Shown here: positions 55,960-64,000 of the stretch, piece after piece | Numbering within the stretch: the stretch's first letter is position 1 | Layout: each line of letters starts with the position of its first letter | From: Gracilimonas sp034520725 | GTDB lineage: Bacteria > Bacteroidota > Rhodothermia > Balneolales > Balneolaceae | NCBI GenBank assembly: GCA_034520725.1 | Contig: JAXHNH010000016.1 | Coordinates: 62,001 to 126,000 of the forward strand | Length of the DNA stretch: 64,000 nt | Direction of reading: 5' to 3' | The notes under the pieces: generated by a model | What the model saw: only the letters and a program-made list of their open reading frames with translations | The model's database searches: none | Told to the model about the DNA's origin: nothing | Program-made: the position numbers and the translations under genes

Positions 55960-57036
55960 ATGTCACTTGGAATCAATAGTATCGAAGAACTACTTGGGGA
56001 TGAAGCTTCCGAACTTTTAGAGCATAAATGTGAAACCATCAGTAAAGACAGATTGATCAAGCCATCTGCTTCTTATGTAGATGAAGTCTGGTATCATTCT
56101 GATAGAAATAACAGGGTACTTCAGAATCTACAGCGCCTACTGAATAACGGTCGCCTTGGGGGAACCGGATATCTTTCGATCCTTCCTGTTGATCAGGGTA
56201 TTGAACACTCAGCCGGTGCATCATTTGCCAAAAACCCGGATTATTTTGATCCGGATCATATTGTTAATCTTGCCATGGAAGCAGGATGTAATGCTGTTGC
56301 CTCTACATTTGGAGCACTTGCTTCAGTTTCAAGAAAATATGCACACAAGATTCCATTTGTGGTTAAGATCAATCACAATGAACTTTTGACCTTCCCAAAC
56401 AACTACGATCAGATTATGTTTGGCACGATCGATCAGGCTTATGATATGGGGGCAGCCGCTGTTGGTGCCACTATTTATTTTGGATCAGAAGAGTCAAACC
56501 GACAGATTCAGGAAGTTGCTCAGGCATTTGCTTATGCTCACGAACTGGGAATGGCTACCATCCTGTGGTGCTATACCCGAAACAATGCTTTTAAAGTAGA
56601 TGGTGTTGATTATCATTCTTCTGCCGACTTAACCGGGCAGGCAAATCATATAGGTACTACACTTGGTGCTGATATCATTAAGCAAAAACAACCAACAAAT
56701 AACGGTGGATACAAGGCACTGAATTCCGGGGATTCAAGCTATGGAAAGCTTGATGAGCGAATTTACACAGAATTGACATCTGATAATCCGATCGATCTGA
56801 CCCGCTACCAGGTAGCTAATTGTTTCATGGGGCGTGCCGGTTTGATCAACTCGGGTGGTGCTTCAGGTGATAATGATTTTGCTGATGCCGTTAAAACTGC
56901 GATCATCAATAAGAGAGCTGGCGGTATGGGACTTATCAGTGGTCGTAAATCATTTCAGCGACCATTGGGTGAAGGTGTTAAACTTCTGAATATGATTCAG
57001 GACGTTTACCTGAACGACGAGATCACCCTGGCATAA
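55960..57036 (+). CDS. fbaB: Class I fructose-bisphosphate aldolase (FbaB/DhnA type)
   Basis: This glycolytic Schiff-base aldolase splits fructose 1,6-bisphosphate. The 358 residues show an N-terminal extension, then TGYLSILPVDQGIEHSAGAS (the DhnA-type opening with PVDQGIEH), AGCNAVASTFGALASVSRKY, IPFVVKINHNELL, TIYFGSEESNRQIQEVAQAF, and GTTLGADIIKQKQPT with the catalytic lysine. SGRKSFQRPLGEGVKLLNMI ends the barrel. It follows a long gap and precedes a strong terminator, so it is a single-gene unit. The type is that of archaea and many Bacteroidota, unrelated to class II FbaA. Confidence 0.94.
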   Translation: MSLGINSIEELLGDEASELLEHKCETISKDRLIKPSASYVDEVWYHSDRNNRVLQNLQRLLNNGRLGGTGYLSILPVDQGIEHSAGASFAKNPDYFDPDHIVNLAMEAGCNAVASTFGALASVSRKYAHKIPFVVKINHNELLTFPNNYDQIMFGTIDQAYDMGAAAVGATIYFGSEESNRQIQEVAQAFAYAHELGMATILWCYTRNNAFKVDGVDYHSSADLTGQANHIGTTLGADIIKQKQPTNNGGYKALNSGDSSYGKLDERIYTELTSDNPIDLTRYQVANCFMGRAGLINSGGASGDNDFADAVKTAIINKRAGGMGLISGRKSFQRPLGEGVKLLNMIQDVYLNDEITLA

Positions 57037-57054
57037 ATCGCCTTGAAACTTATC

Positions 57055-57087
57055 AGCCTTGCAGGGTATACCTGCAAGGCTTTTTTT
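57055..57087 (+). terminator. Intrinsic terminator after the aldolase
   Basis: AGCCTTGCAGG pairs perfectly with CCTGCAAGGCT around a 5-base loop, and seven T follow. It begins about 19 bp after the stop. Confidence 0.93.
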
Positions 57088-57115
57088 ATCTTAGCTCATT
57101 CTGTTCAATAGCTAT

Positions 57116-58156
57116 TTGAGTTCTGAGCATAAACATATAAGACAACCCCAGTCATTATTTTCACGGAAATATTTGATCATCTCTGTATTTCTGAGTTTGG
57201 CGACAATGGGTGCTGTAATTTACTGGACCTATACACCGGGTGTATTGAAGCACCTTGCACCAAAGAGGCTTCCGGGGTTAGCAATTGCTCTCGTTGTATC
57301 TTTGCTACGGGTTTGGTTCTCGGCTGCAAAGATCAGATTTCTGGCTGAAAAACAGCTCAGTTGGCTGTCTTCCATCAGAGTGGTCTTAGCATGGGATTTT
57401 ACTTCTGCTGTTACACCTTCCACAATTGGTGGGGCTCCAATGGCTACTTATGCTATGACCAAGGAAGGCCTCAAATTGGGTGATTCCGGCGCTATTATAC
57501 TATATGGTGTATTACTCGATCAGCTCTGGTTCGCCATGGCGATCCCGATCCTGTTATTTGCCGGAATTTTCTATGAAGTCGTTCCTTCAGAGATAGGTTT
57601 GGTTGGTGATGTTTCTATGTGGCTCTTGTATCTGGGACTTTTAAGTTACGCCAGTGTGTTGGCATACGGAGTTCTGGTAAACCCATCTGCTATAAAAAAA
57701 GTGGTCAAGGTAGTCTTTAAGCTGCCGGTCCTTAGAAAAATGAGTGATAAAATCGAGATTGAGGCAGAGAATCTGGAAGAATATGCTCATCAGCTTAGAA
57801 AAAAGCCGTTTAGTTTTTTGTTGAAAGCTTTTTTCCTATCAACCATGTCTTGGTTAATGAGAATTGCTCTGCCAACAATTGTCGTTCTCAGTTTACTTCC
57901 GGCCCCGGAAGTACTGTCTGTCCTGCGAAGTCTGGCTATGAACCTGGCATTCTTGGTCGTTCCAACACCGGGAGGTAGCGGGGGCGTTGAAGGCCTATTT
58001 GTGCTCTTTCAGGGTCCTCTGATAGCCCGTGAAGGATTCATTGGGTTGGCTGTATTTCTTTGGAGGATCATAAGTTATTACATAAGCGTAGGATTGGGAA
58101 TTATGGCAACCACATGGTATGTGAACCAAAAGGTTGTGGAAATAAATAAGGATTAG
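57116..58156 (+). CDS. YbhN/UPF0104-type multi-pass membrane protein
   Basis: This integral membrane protein of 346 residues has about eight helices and belongs to the lysylphosphatidylglycerol-synthase membrane-domain superfamily (AglD/YbhN). It has the first helix LIISVFLSLATMGAVIYWTY, DFTSAVTPSTIGGAPMATYA with the conserved PSxxGG region, and the C-terminal VPTPGGSGGVEGLFVLF. Flippase or lipid-linked transfer roles are proposed for the family. It begins with a TTG at 57116, with no ATG nearby upstream, so the start is uncertain. It lies 28 bp after the aldolase terminator and ends one base before radA, which may be cotranscribed. Confidence 0.85.
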   Translation: MSSEHKHIRQPQSLFSRKYLIISVFLSLATMGAVIYWTYTPGVLKHLAPKRLPGLAIALVVSLLRVWFSAAKIRFLAEKQLSWLSSIRVVLAWDFTSAVTPSTIGGAPMATYAMTKEGLKLGDSGAIILYGVLLDQLWFAMAIPILLFAGIFYEVVPSEIGLVGDVSMWLLYLGLLSYASVLAYGVLVNPSAIKKVVKVVFKLPVLRKMSDKIEIEAENLEEYAHQLRKKPFSFLLKAFFLSTMSWLMRIALPTIVVLSLLPAPEVLSVLRSLAMNLAFLVVPTPGGSGGVEGLFVLFQGPLIAREGFIGLAVFLWRIISYYISVGLGIMATTWYVNQKVVEINKD

Positions 58157-58157
58157 A

Positions 58158-59498
58158 ATGGCAAAGACGAAGACTCAATTTGAATGCTCCAATTGTGGAT
58201 ACATCTCTCCAAAATGGAATGGCAGCTGTCCTTCCTGCGGAGAATGGAATACCTTTGTTGAAAAAACGGTAACAAAGGAAAATCATCTTCTAATCATAAA
58301 GCCAAAGTTGAAGGACTTGAATCATCAGCTGCTCCTCAAAAACTGGAGGATGTGGAAACTTCAGAAAAGAGCCGATTCAAAAGTAATATAAGCGAACTGG
58401 ACCGTGTGTTGGGCGGTGGATTTTTGCCGGGTTCCTATGTTTTAATTGGGGGTGAACCGGGAGTAGGGAAGAGTACGCTTACCTTGCAGATCGCCAAAGC
58501 TAATCCTGATCTAACCATCTTGTATTGTGCCGGAGAGGAGTCGGCCGGACAAATAAAACAACGTGCTGCCCGGCTTGGAGTAGAATCAGACAAATTGTTG
58601 GTCTACAATGAAACGCAGGTAGATAATATCATCGCTGAAGCCCAAAAGATGCAGCCTGATCTGCTGATCGTGGATTCTATTCAAACCGTATATCGAACAG
58701 AATTATCAAGCATGCCGGGCAGTATTCAGCAGGTAAAAGAATGTGCGGCTTTATTTCAGCAGTTGGCTAAGAAAAAGAATATCACCACGCTGGTGATCGG
58801 ACATGTGACCAAAGAAGGAGATATTGCCGGTCCGCGTGTTTTGGAACATATGGTAGATACCGTTCTTCAGTTTGAAGGAGATAAGCAATACACCTATCGA
58901 TTGCTCCGAAGCCTTAAAAACCGATTTGGAGCAGCACAGGAAGTGGGAGTTTTTGAGATGAAATCGGATGGACTGATTGAAGTTTCCAATCCTTCTGAGC
59001 TTATTTATTTCTGATAAAACAGCAGGTGTAAGCGGAAATGCCGTTGTTTGTACGATGGAAGGAACCCGTCCGCTTTTGATCGAGGTTCAAGCTTTGGTTA
59101 CACCATCAGCCTACGGTTCACCCCAAAGAACGGCAAACGGATTTGACCGAAACCGGTTACTTCTCTTACTGGCTGTACTTGAAAAAAGGGTAGGGAAAAA
59201 CTTTTCAAATCATGATGTGTATTTGAATATTGCCGGCGGATTCAGGCTTAATGATCCTGCCGGAGATCTTGGAGTTTGCTGTGCCCTTGTTTCCAGCCTG
59301 ATGGATGAAGCGGTAGCTCAAAACATGGCGTTTGTTGGAGAAGTAGGTTTAGGGGGAGAAGTACGGACCGTTCCACATTTGGAACAGCGGGTAAAAGAAG
59401 CTAAAAAACTGGGCTATAAAGAGTTAGTTGCTCCCGGTTCAAAACAGAAAGATGGCATCAGATATTTACATCAGGCCATAAAAAAAGCCCTCAGGTAA
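58158..59498 (+). CDS. radA: DNA repair protein RadA (two frameshifts)
   Basis: This RecA-like protein supports branch migration and repair. Three overlapping frames are one gene. First is a zinc finger (FECSNCGYISPKWNGSCPSC, then GEWNTF) from ATG 58158. Next is the ATPase domain 58352-59014 with LIGGEPGVGKSTLTLQIAKA (Walker A), RVLEHMVDTVLQFEGDKQYT and the KNRFG motif (LLRSLKNRFGAAQEVG). Last is a Lon-protease-like C-terminal domain 58977-59498 with PLLIEVQALVT and VGEVGLGGEVRTV. Two single-base indels, near 58370 and 59000, break it. As a core gene it is probably intact in the organism. The end overlaps the terminator of the convergent rpsU. Confidence 0.93.
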
Positions 59499-59513
59499 AA
59501 CCAGAGGGCTTGA
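59483..59513 (-). terminator. Intrinsic terminator of rpsU inside the end of radA
   Basis: On the reverse strand AAGCCCTC pairs with GAGGGCTT around an 11-base loop followed by TTTTTTT. It lies within the last codons of the convergent radA, so it serves rpsU directly and may also stop radA transcripts. Confidence 0.8.
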
Positions 59514-59529
59514 ATTCGTTACACTTCGT

Positions 59530-59724
59530 TTAGAAGTTGTCGCGATTGCGACGTCGTTGTTCTCGCTTGGCTTTTTTCAAAGCTTCGCGTCGCTCAACTG
59601 AAGGCTTCGTATACTGCTGACGATCTTTGTATTCGTTGAGAACACGTGATCGGGTTACCAGTTTCTTAAAGCGGTTTATTGCGCGATCAACACTTTCGTT
59701 GTCTTTTACTTCGACTCCTAACAT
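59530..59724 (-). CDS. rpsU: Ribosomal protein S21
   Basis: This 64-residue small-subunit protein acts in translation initiation. It begins MLGVEVKDNESVDRAINRFK and has the S21 core KKLVTRSRVLNEYKDRQQYT, KPSVERREALKKAKREQRRR and a short Asn-Phe tail. The length is normal. A terminator follows at the 3' end and no gene lies close upstream, so it is monocistronic. The gap 59725-59970 holds its promoter and no recognised gene. Confidence 0.95.
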   Translation of the reverse strand: MLGVEVKDNESVDRAINRFKKLVTRSRVLNEYKDRQQYTKPSVERREALKKAKREQRRRNRDNF

Positions 59725-59970
59725 GAAGTATCACATCCTTTCATTTGATTTTTGGTTCCCATAATTGGGAACACTAAATATACACATACTGATTAAATTG
59801 GATACGCTTGTCGAAATAATAGTAAAGTGATATTGCAGCTCGAAGTGAATGACATTGGAAATCATGAGATATGGATATTGAAAATTTATCTAGAATGCAG
59901 TGATTCGGATTCGTTCAATTAACTGCAAACATTCGTCTGATCCGAGTGAGATTACTCACCTGTTTATTGA

Positions 59971-60801
59971 CTATAAACTCTCCGGTATTTCAGAATCCAA
60001 AACTCCGATCCCAAAAAGCGCATAATCATATTTGGCGGGATCATCAGGATCCAAAAGTTTCATTCTTTTGGTGAGTTCAAGAACTGCTTTCCAATCATTT
60101 TGCTTTGCGGGAAAGCAGGCCAAGTTTCCGTGCTTGCCGGGCTACATGGACATCCAGCGGAATTTTAAGTTCTGAGCTGGAGAAATGAAATTCATGGTGC
60201 CGGGATCAACAGGACTGTTTTTTCGAATAACCCATCTTAAATACATATATAATCGTTTGGCAGAACTGTTCTTTTCGGGATTCGAAACATGCTTGCGAAC
60301 CCGTTGTGGAATTTCAGGGTGAAAAGTGAAAAATTCTTCGTGAAATACTGCCATGAGTTCACGCTTTTCACGCTTTGCCCGATCATAACAGAAAGCCCAG
60401 AATTTCTCAAAATCACCAAATCTCAACAAGATCGATTGTAATGATCTTGTGATCCAATGCATGTCAATTGGCTTAAAGGTGCGGTGTTTGAAACCTTTAA
60501 AATTCGCAGCATCACTTTCAGTGTAATTCAGGATAAATTCAGACGGGCGATTATTCATTCGCTTCAATAGCTCTTCTACTTTTGCATTGACAATATCCCG
60601 GCGTCCCCAAGCCATGGTTGCCGCAAAGAAACCCGCCAGTTCCTGATCATTTTTTTCTTCAAAAGCATGCATAAATTGCACCGGATCATCATTGATGTAT
60701 TCAGGCTGTTCAATTTTTTCAACGAGGTCATCAAGAAACGGTTTGAGTTCAATGAGCTTTCGCCTGGAGATGGTTCGATATCTTTTTCTCTTTCGGGGCA
60801 A
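59971..60801 (-). CDS. DUF2400/TIGR02757-family protein (two frameshifts)
   Basis: From ATG 60801 the first 200 residues match the TIGR02757 family: IEQPEYINDDPVQFMHAFEE, ELAGFFAATMAWGRRDIVNA, KGFKHRTFKPIDMHWITRSL and KRLYMYLRWVIRKNSPVDPG. After the PVDPG region the frame changes and the C-terminus continues as SSELKIPLDVHVARQARKLG, LLSRKQNDWKAVLELTKRM and YDYALFGIGVLD to a stop at 59971. One extra base near 60180 and another near 60105 explain the breaks. The family resembles HhH-type DNA glycosylases in its C-terminal region; the activity is unproven. Confidence 0.82.
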
Positions 60802-60905
60802 GGAATTTACCTAATTTTATATAGTAATTAGAGATTTTATAGAATCGCCGATAATAATAAGTGATTCGAAGTCACACTTCAATCACAAAACAAAATGCAG
60901 TCAAA

Positions 60906-61531
60906 TTGATTCAGAAAATCAACGATTGGTTCTTTTTGCTGGTAGATCGCTATATGGATACCCATTATGGAGAGCGAAAAAGAAGCATTGTTGCAAGATC
61001 ATCCGGATACCATTGTTGAAATTGGGGCTGGCTACGGAGCAAATTTCAGATATCTGCGACCGGGAACAAAAGTGATCGCTATTGAACCAAATGAGTCATT
61101 CAACGAATTGCTTAAAAGAAGGGCAGATACGTTATGGTATCGAACTTGAGATTCATAACTACAGGAGCTGAGACTATGAACATTCAAATCTGAGTCTGTA
61201 GAAATGGTTATTGGGAGTCTGGTGCTTTGTACGGTAGAAAACCCGGTCAAAGGTGATTATCAGAGATTCAAACGAATTCTTAAAGCCAAGGGAGGAAATT
61301 TGTATTCATAGAGCATGTAAAAGCAGATCATCATAGCTGGATATGCAGGATCCAGAAATTTTGTAAAAAAGCCATGGAAATGGTTTTTTGATGGATGTCA
61401 TGTAACCAGAAATACTGGAAAAGTCATTCAGAATGCCATATTTTGCAGAGGTAGAGCTAGAAGAGTTTAACAGCAAAACCATCTTTCGTGCCCATCATTC
61501 CACATGTATAGTGGCGATGGCAGTAAAATGA
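60906..61531 (+). CDS. SAM-dependent methyltransferase (multiply frameshifted)
   Basis: Segments in different frames line up as one class I methyltransferase of about 205 residues. They are KINDWFFLLVDRYMDTHYGE near 60915; TIVEIGAGYGANFRYLRPGT with motif I (EIGAGYG) and VIAIEPNESF (motif II); SVEMVIGSLVLCTVENPVK (motif IV/post-I region); FIEHVKADHHSWICRIQKF; and VAMAVK at the stop 61529-61531. The pattern resembles UbiE/Coq5-like or METTL7-type enzymes with VLCSV-like and EHV motifs. At least four indels disrupt it. TTG 60906 is a possible start. Substrate unknown. Confidence 0.7.
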
Positions 61532-61535
61532 AATT

Positions 61536-62612
61536 TCAGCACTCTATTTTCAGTAATCTTTCGGTAAGTACTTTATTGGCTTTTGGAAATGGATACTCCT
61601 CTAGTTCTTCTCTTGTAACCCAGCGCACTTCCTGACTTTCTTTAGGCTTGGGCTCTCCGGAAATCAATTTACAGTGCCAGGCATGCATGGTGATGGAAAA
61701 ATGAGAATAGGTGTGTTTGAGGTTCATCAATTCTTTGTAGGCTTTTACTTCAACTCCAAGTTCTTCACTCAATTCCCGTTCAACGGTTTGCTGAATTTTT
61801 TCTCCATCTTCCTGTTTGCCACCGGGAAATTCCCAAAGCCCACCCAGCATCGCATCGTTTGGCCGGAGTGCGATCAGTATTTTGTCGTCAGCTTCCCGTT
61901 CAATGATCCCAACACCAATGGTATAATGCGGCTTTTTCTTGGTGGGAGATTTGTAAGGAATTGAATCGGTCTTAGCTATTTTTGCAGCTACACATCCGGT
62001 TTGAAGGGGGCACTTCTCACAATCAGGATTTGATGGGGTGCAAACTTCAGAACCCAACTCCATCAAGGCCTGATTGAAATCCCCCGGTTGTTTCTCATCT
62101 ATGAGTTCATCGGCCAGTTCCTGAACTTTACGTCGGGTTTTGGTGCTTCGGGTGTCATCTTCAATACCATAATAGCGGGTGAGAACCCGGATCACATTTC
62201 CATCTACAACAGCATTGGGTTTGTTGAAAGCAATACTTGTAACGGCCGCTGCGGTGTAGGGTCCAACCCCTTTTAGTTTTATGATCTCATCATATGATTC
62301 AGGTAACTTTCCATCATAATCATCCACCACCATTTTAGCAGCAGCATGAAGGTTCCTTGCGCGGCTGTAGTATCCCAATCCTTCCCAGGCTTTCAGGACA
62401 TCCTGTTGCTCGGCTTTGGCAAGTTCATAAACGGAAGGGAACTGTGAGATGAAATTCTGAAAATAGGGTGTGGCTTGCTGAACCTGCGTTTGCTGGAGCA
62501 TGATCTCTGAGATCCAGATCTTATAGGGATCGGCTTCACCCCGCCATGGCATTGCCCGTTTATGATCCTTATACCATTTCAGAAGTTCGGTTCGGAAATC
62601 CTTTGGTTGCAC
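61536..62612 (-). CDS. mutY: A/G-specific adenine DNA glycosylase
   Basis: This base-excision repair enzyme removes adenine mispaired with 8-oxoguanine. The 358 residues have the catalytic Glu36 in WISEIMLQQTQV, the helix-hairpin-helix LKGVGPYTAAAV at about 113-124, the catalytic Asp137 in VVDGNVIRVL, and the iron-sulfur cluster cysteines 191, 198, 201 and 207 (C-X6-C-X2-C-X5-C, CTPSNPDCEKCPLQTGC). The C-terminal Nudix-like domain has GGLWEFPGGKQEDGE and ELSEELGVEVKAY and reads the oxidised base. It is complete and uninterrupted despite lying between broken genes. Confidence 0.96.
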   Translation of the reverse strand: MQPKDFRTELLKWYKDHKRAMPWRGEADPYKIWISEIMLQQTQVQQATPYFQNFISQFPSVYELAKAEQQDVLKAWEGLGYYSRARNLHAAAKMVVDDYDGKLPESYDEIIKLKGVGPYTAAAVTSIAFNKPNAVVDGNVIRVLTRYYGIEDDTRSTKTRRKVQELADELIDEKQPGDFNQALMELGSEVCTPSNPDCEKCPLQTGCVAAKIAKTDSIPYKSPTKKKPHYTIGVGIIEREADDKILIALRPNDAMLGGLWEFPGGKQEDGEKIQQTVERELSEELGVEVKAYKELMNLKHTYSHFSITMHAWHCKLISGEPKPKESQEVRWVTREELEEYPFPKANKVLTERLLKIEC

Positions 62613-62657
62613 GTTTTAATGGAGTATAAACTGCGATTCTATTTAGATTGGTGACTA

Positions 62658-64000
62658 TCAGTTTCCGTTCTGAGGACTTTCTCGAGTGATATCTAGCACG
62701 TTGAGAGTGACCTCTAAGGATGAAGCAGCTCCAAGTTTATCCGTTGCAATAACCTTAAAGGTTGATTCACCAATTTGACGGTCTGAGGGAGTCCATACAA
62801 AGGTTCCGGTCTTTTCATTCAAACTTGCGCCGTCAGGCATATCAACACCAATAAATCTAATTATAGAATTTTCAGGATTATCGGGATCAATGGCACTGAA
62901 GGTCAGTTCATATTTCTCATTCACTGCAATACTTGTATTTCTTACAGGACTGAATCGAGGTGGGGAATTAAAGGATCGAACATCCGCTAAAAAACGGGTG
63001 CTGTCAGAACGTCCGTCATGCATTTGTAGCAACAATAGTGAACCAGTGAGCTGCCAACTTGATTTACATTTGGTTGCCAGAAGAAACCTTGTTTGCGGAT
63101 CATCGCATTTTTGACATTTGAGCGATATGAAAATTCAACATCGCCAGCTGGGATAATTTCCTTCCATTTCAAGCGCCAGAATCAATGGACTTGGATAGGT
63201 GACAACCTGATTAGGAATGGGTTTGATGCTTGAATTCTGAATCTCAGAAGCTTCAGCTGCTTATACTGGTAGTTGGAGCATCGAATACTGACTTCAGAGA
63301 TTTTATCATTTTCTGAAATCCAGATGTCTGTCAGTACTGCTTGGCTAAATAAGTTACCGGCTTGCTGTATCATCTTTCCAAATATCAATAAGTCCTGATT
63401 CATACCGATACCCAAACTCTACCGGATGTTGGTTCTCACAAAGATCCTGATCGTTCCATTTATAAATTTTTTGAATCGGTTCATTAGTAGTCCCCAATCG
63501 TTTTCCCAATTCCGGAAGATCGGATTTCAAAAATTTCACCGTTTGCGGTAGCTTCCCCAAACTCTTCTTCATCGATCAAAAATATTGTGAGATAGGATGA
63601 TTGAGGTTAATTTTGCTGATAAGATCCAAGTGGCTATCCTCCTGTAGTCATAAACAAGCAGGGATGGAGCATCGGTAAGTACAAAAAGTTGTTTGCTGAA
63701 ATCAGTGGATCTGACATCAAGTACTGAGCTGCCTGACAATTTCATCTTGAGCAATAATTTCAGGATCGGAATCAACCGTTTCCGGCGTTTCCAGAGAAAT
63801 CATTCCTAAACCTGATCTTGCCAAGAGCGATATAAAAGTTATTTCCAATTCGGGCTGCGGCTTTTGGTTGTTCAGGAAGAATAGGTAGAGGAATAAACCC
63901 CTAAGTACGGAAGTGGGTTCCAGCACCGTTAGCCGCTTGGAGTCCCCAAATAAATAAGCAAAACGGATATCCGCTCATGATCTTATTCCCTCGTCGCTGC
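62658..64000 (-). pseudogene. Secreted protein with putative Ig/cadherin-like domain, badly frameshifted, open at window edge
   Basis: The C-terminal 125 residues (62658-63035) contain a putative Ig domain: NSPPRFSPVRNTSIAVNEKY, LTFSAIDPDNPEN, FIGVDMPDGASLNEKTGTFV, WTPSDRQIGESTFKVIATDK, and LEVTLNVLDI at the end. This is the He_PIG pattern of secreted and surface proteins. Upstream on the same strand, fragments in all three frames reach the window edge (for example WKEIIPAGDVEFSYRSN, IFDR near 63580, ISLETPETVDSDPEIIAQDE). Many indels, at least six, are needed to join them, more than in any other gene here. The N-terminal end and signal peptide, perhaps starting at ATG 63978, cannot be resolved. 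Function unknown. Confidence 0.6.

Overview
The window looks like chromosomal DNA of a Gram-negative bacterium in the Bacteroidota/Balneolota group, probably a Balneolales-like marine or saline bacterium. This is an inference. It rests on two SusC/SusD outer-membrane uptake pairs, three GWxTD lipoproteins, many Bacteroidota-style lipoproteins with a Cys shortly after a hydrophobic leader, an initiator tRNA gene without an encoded CCA, a TAnnTTTG-type promoter in front of serS, and a class I FBP aldolase. There is no phage, plasmid, CRISPR or rRNA signature. Many genes at 5.4-18.3 kb and 58-64 kb carry single-base frameshifts, while 30-57 kb is almost clean. Several broken genes are housekeeping genes (radA, rocD), so I suspect local sequence error as much as real decay.

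Layout. 0-5.8 kb: an envelope or exopolysaccharide set (HEAT-repeat protein, membrane GT2 glycosyltransferase, YaiO-type outer-membrane barrel with TPRs, and a convergent LTA-synthase-like sulfatase with a C-terminal TPR module resembling that of the YaiO protein). 6.4-11 kb: L-lysine 6-aminotransferase (lat) and ornithine aminotransferase (rocD), separated by a tandem array whose unit is initiator tRNA + terminator hairpin + small GIY-YIG nuclease gene. Only the last unit has an intact tRNA and a continuous GIY-YIG frame. 11-30.4 kb: an accessory nutrient-uptake region with two SusC/SusD systems, three paralogous GWxTD lipoproteins and several secreted proteins of unknown function. 27.6-28.9 kb inside it is a nest of GTCATTC palindromes and a 154-bp direct repeat, enclosing a second kind of GIY-YIG gene bounded by about 22-bp inverted repeats.

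30.5-64 kb is mostly core genome: pyruvate kinase, a PorW/SprE-like TPR lipoprotein, pyrD, pabB, a MoxR/Mg-chelatase-like AAA protein with degenerate Walker motifs, L31, an MBL hydrolase, a sigma-54 activator/lptE/TPR operon, an Lrp regulator, serS, an S9 peptidase, dusB, an LLM oxidoreductase, a tetR-tolC-adaptor-RND efflux operon with a candidate operator, FBP aldolase, a YbhN-type membrane protein, radA, rpsU, a DUF2400 protein, a broken methyltransferase, mutY, and a badly broken Ig-like secreted protein at the right edge.

The most novel signal is the pair of GIY-YIG loci. Both link a tiny GIY-YIG gene to repeated non-coding DNA (tRNA copies in one, terminal inverted repeats and REP-like palindromes in the other), which suggests a family of very small selfish elements built around a GIY-YIG nuclease.
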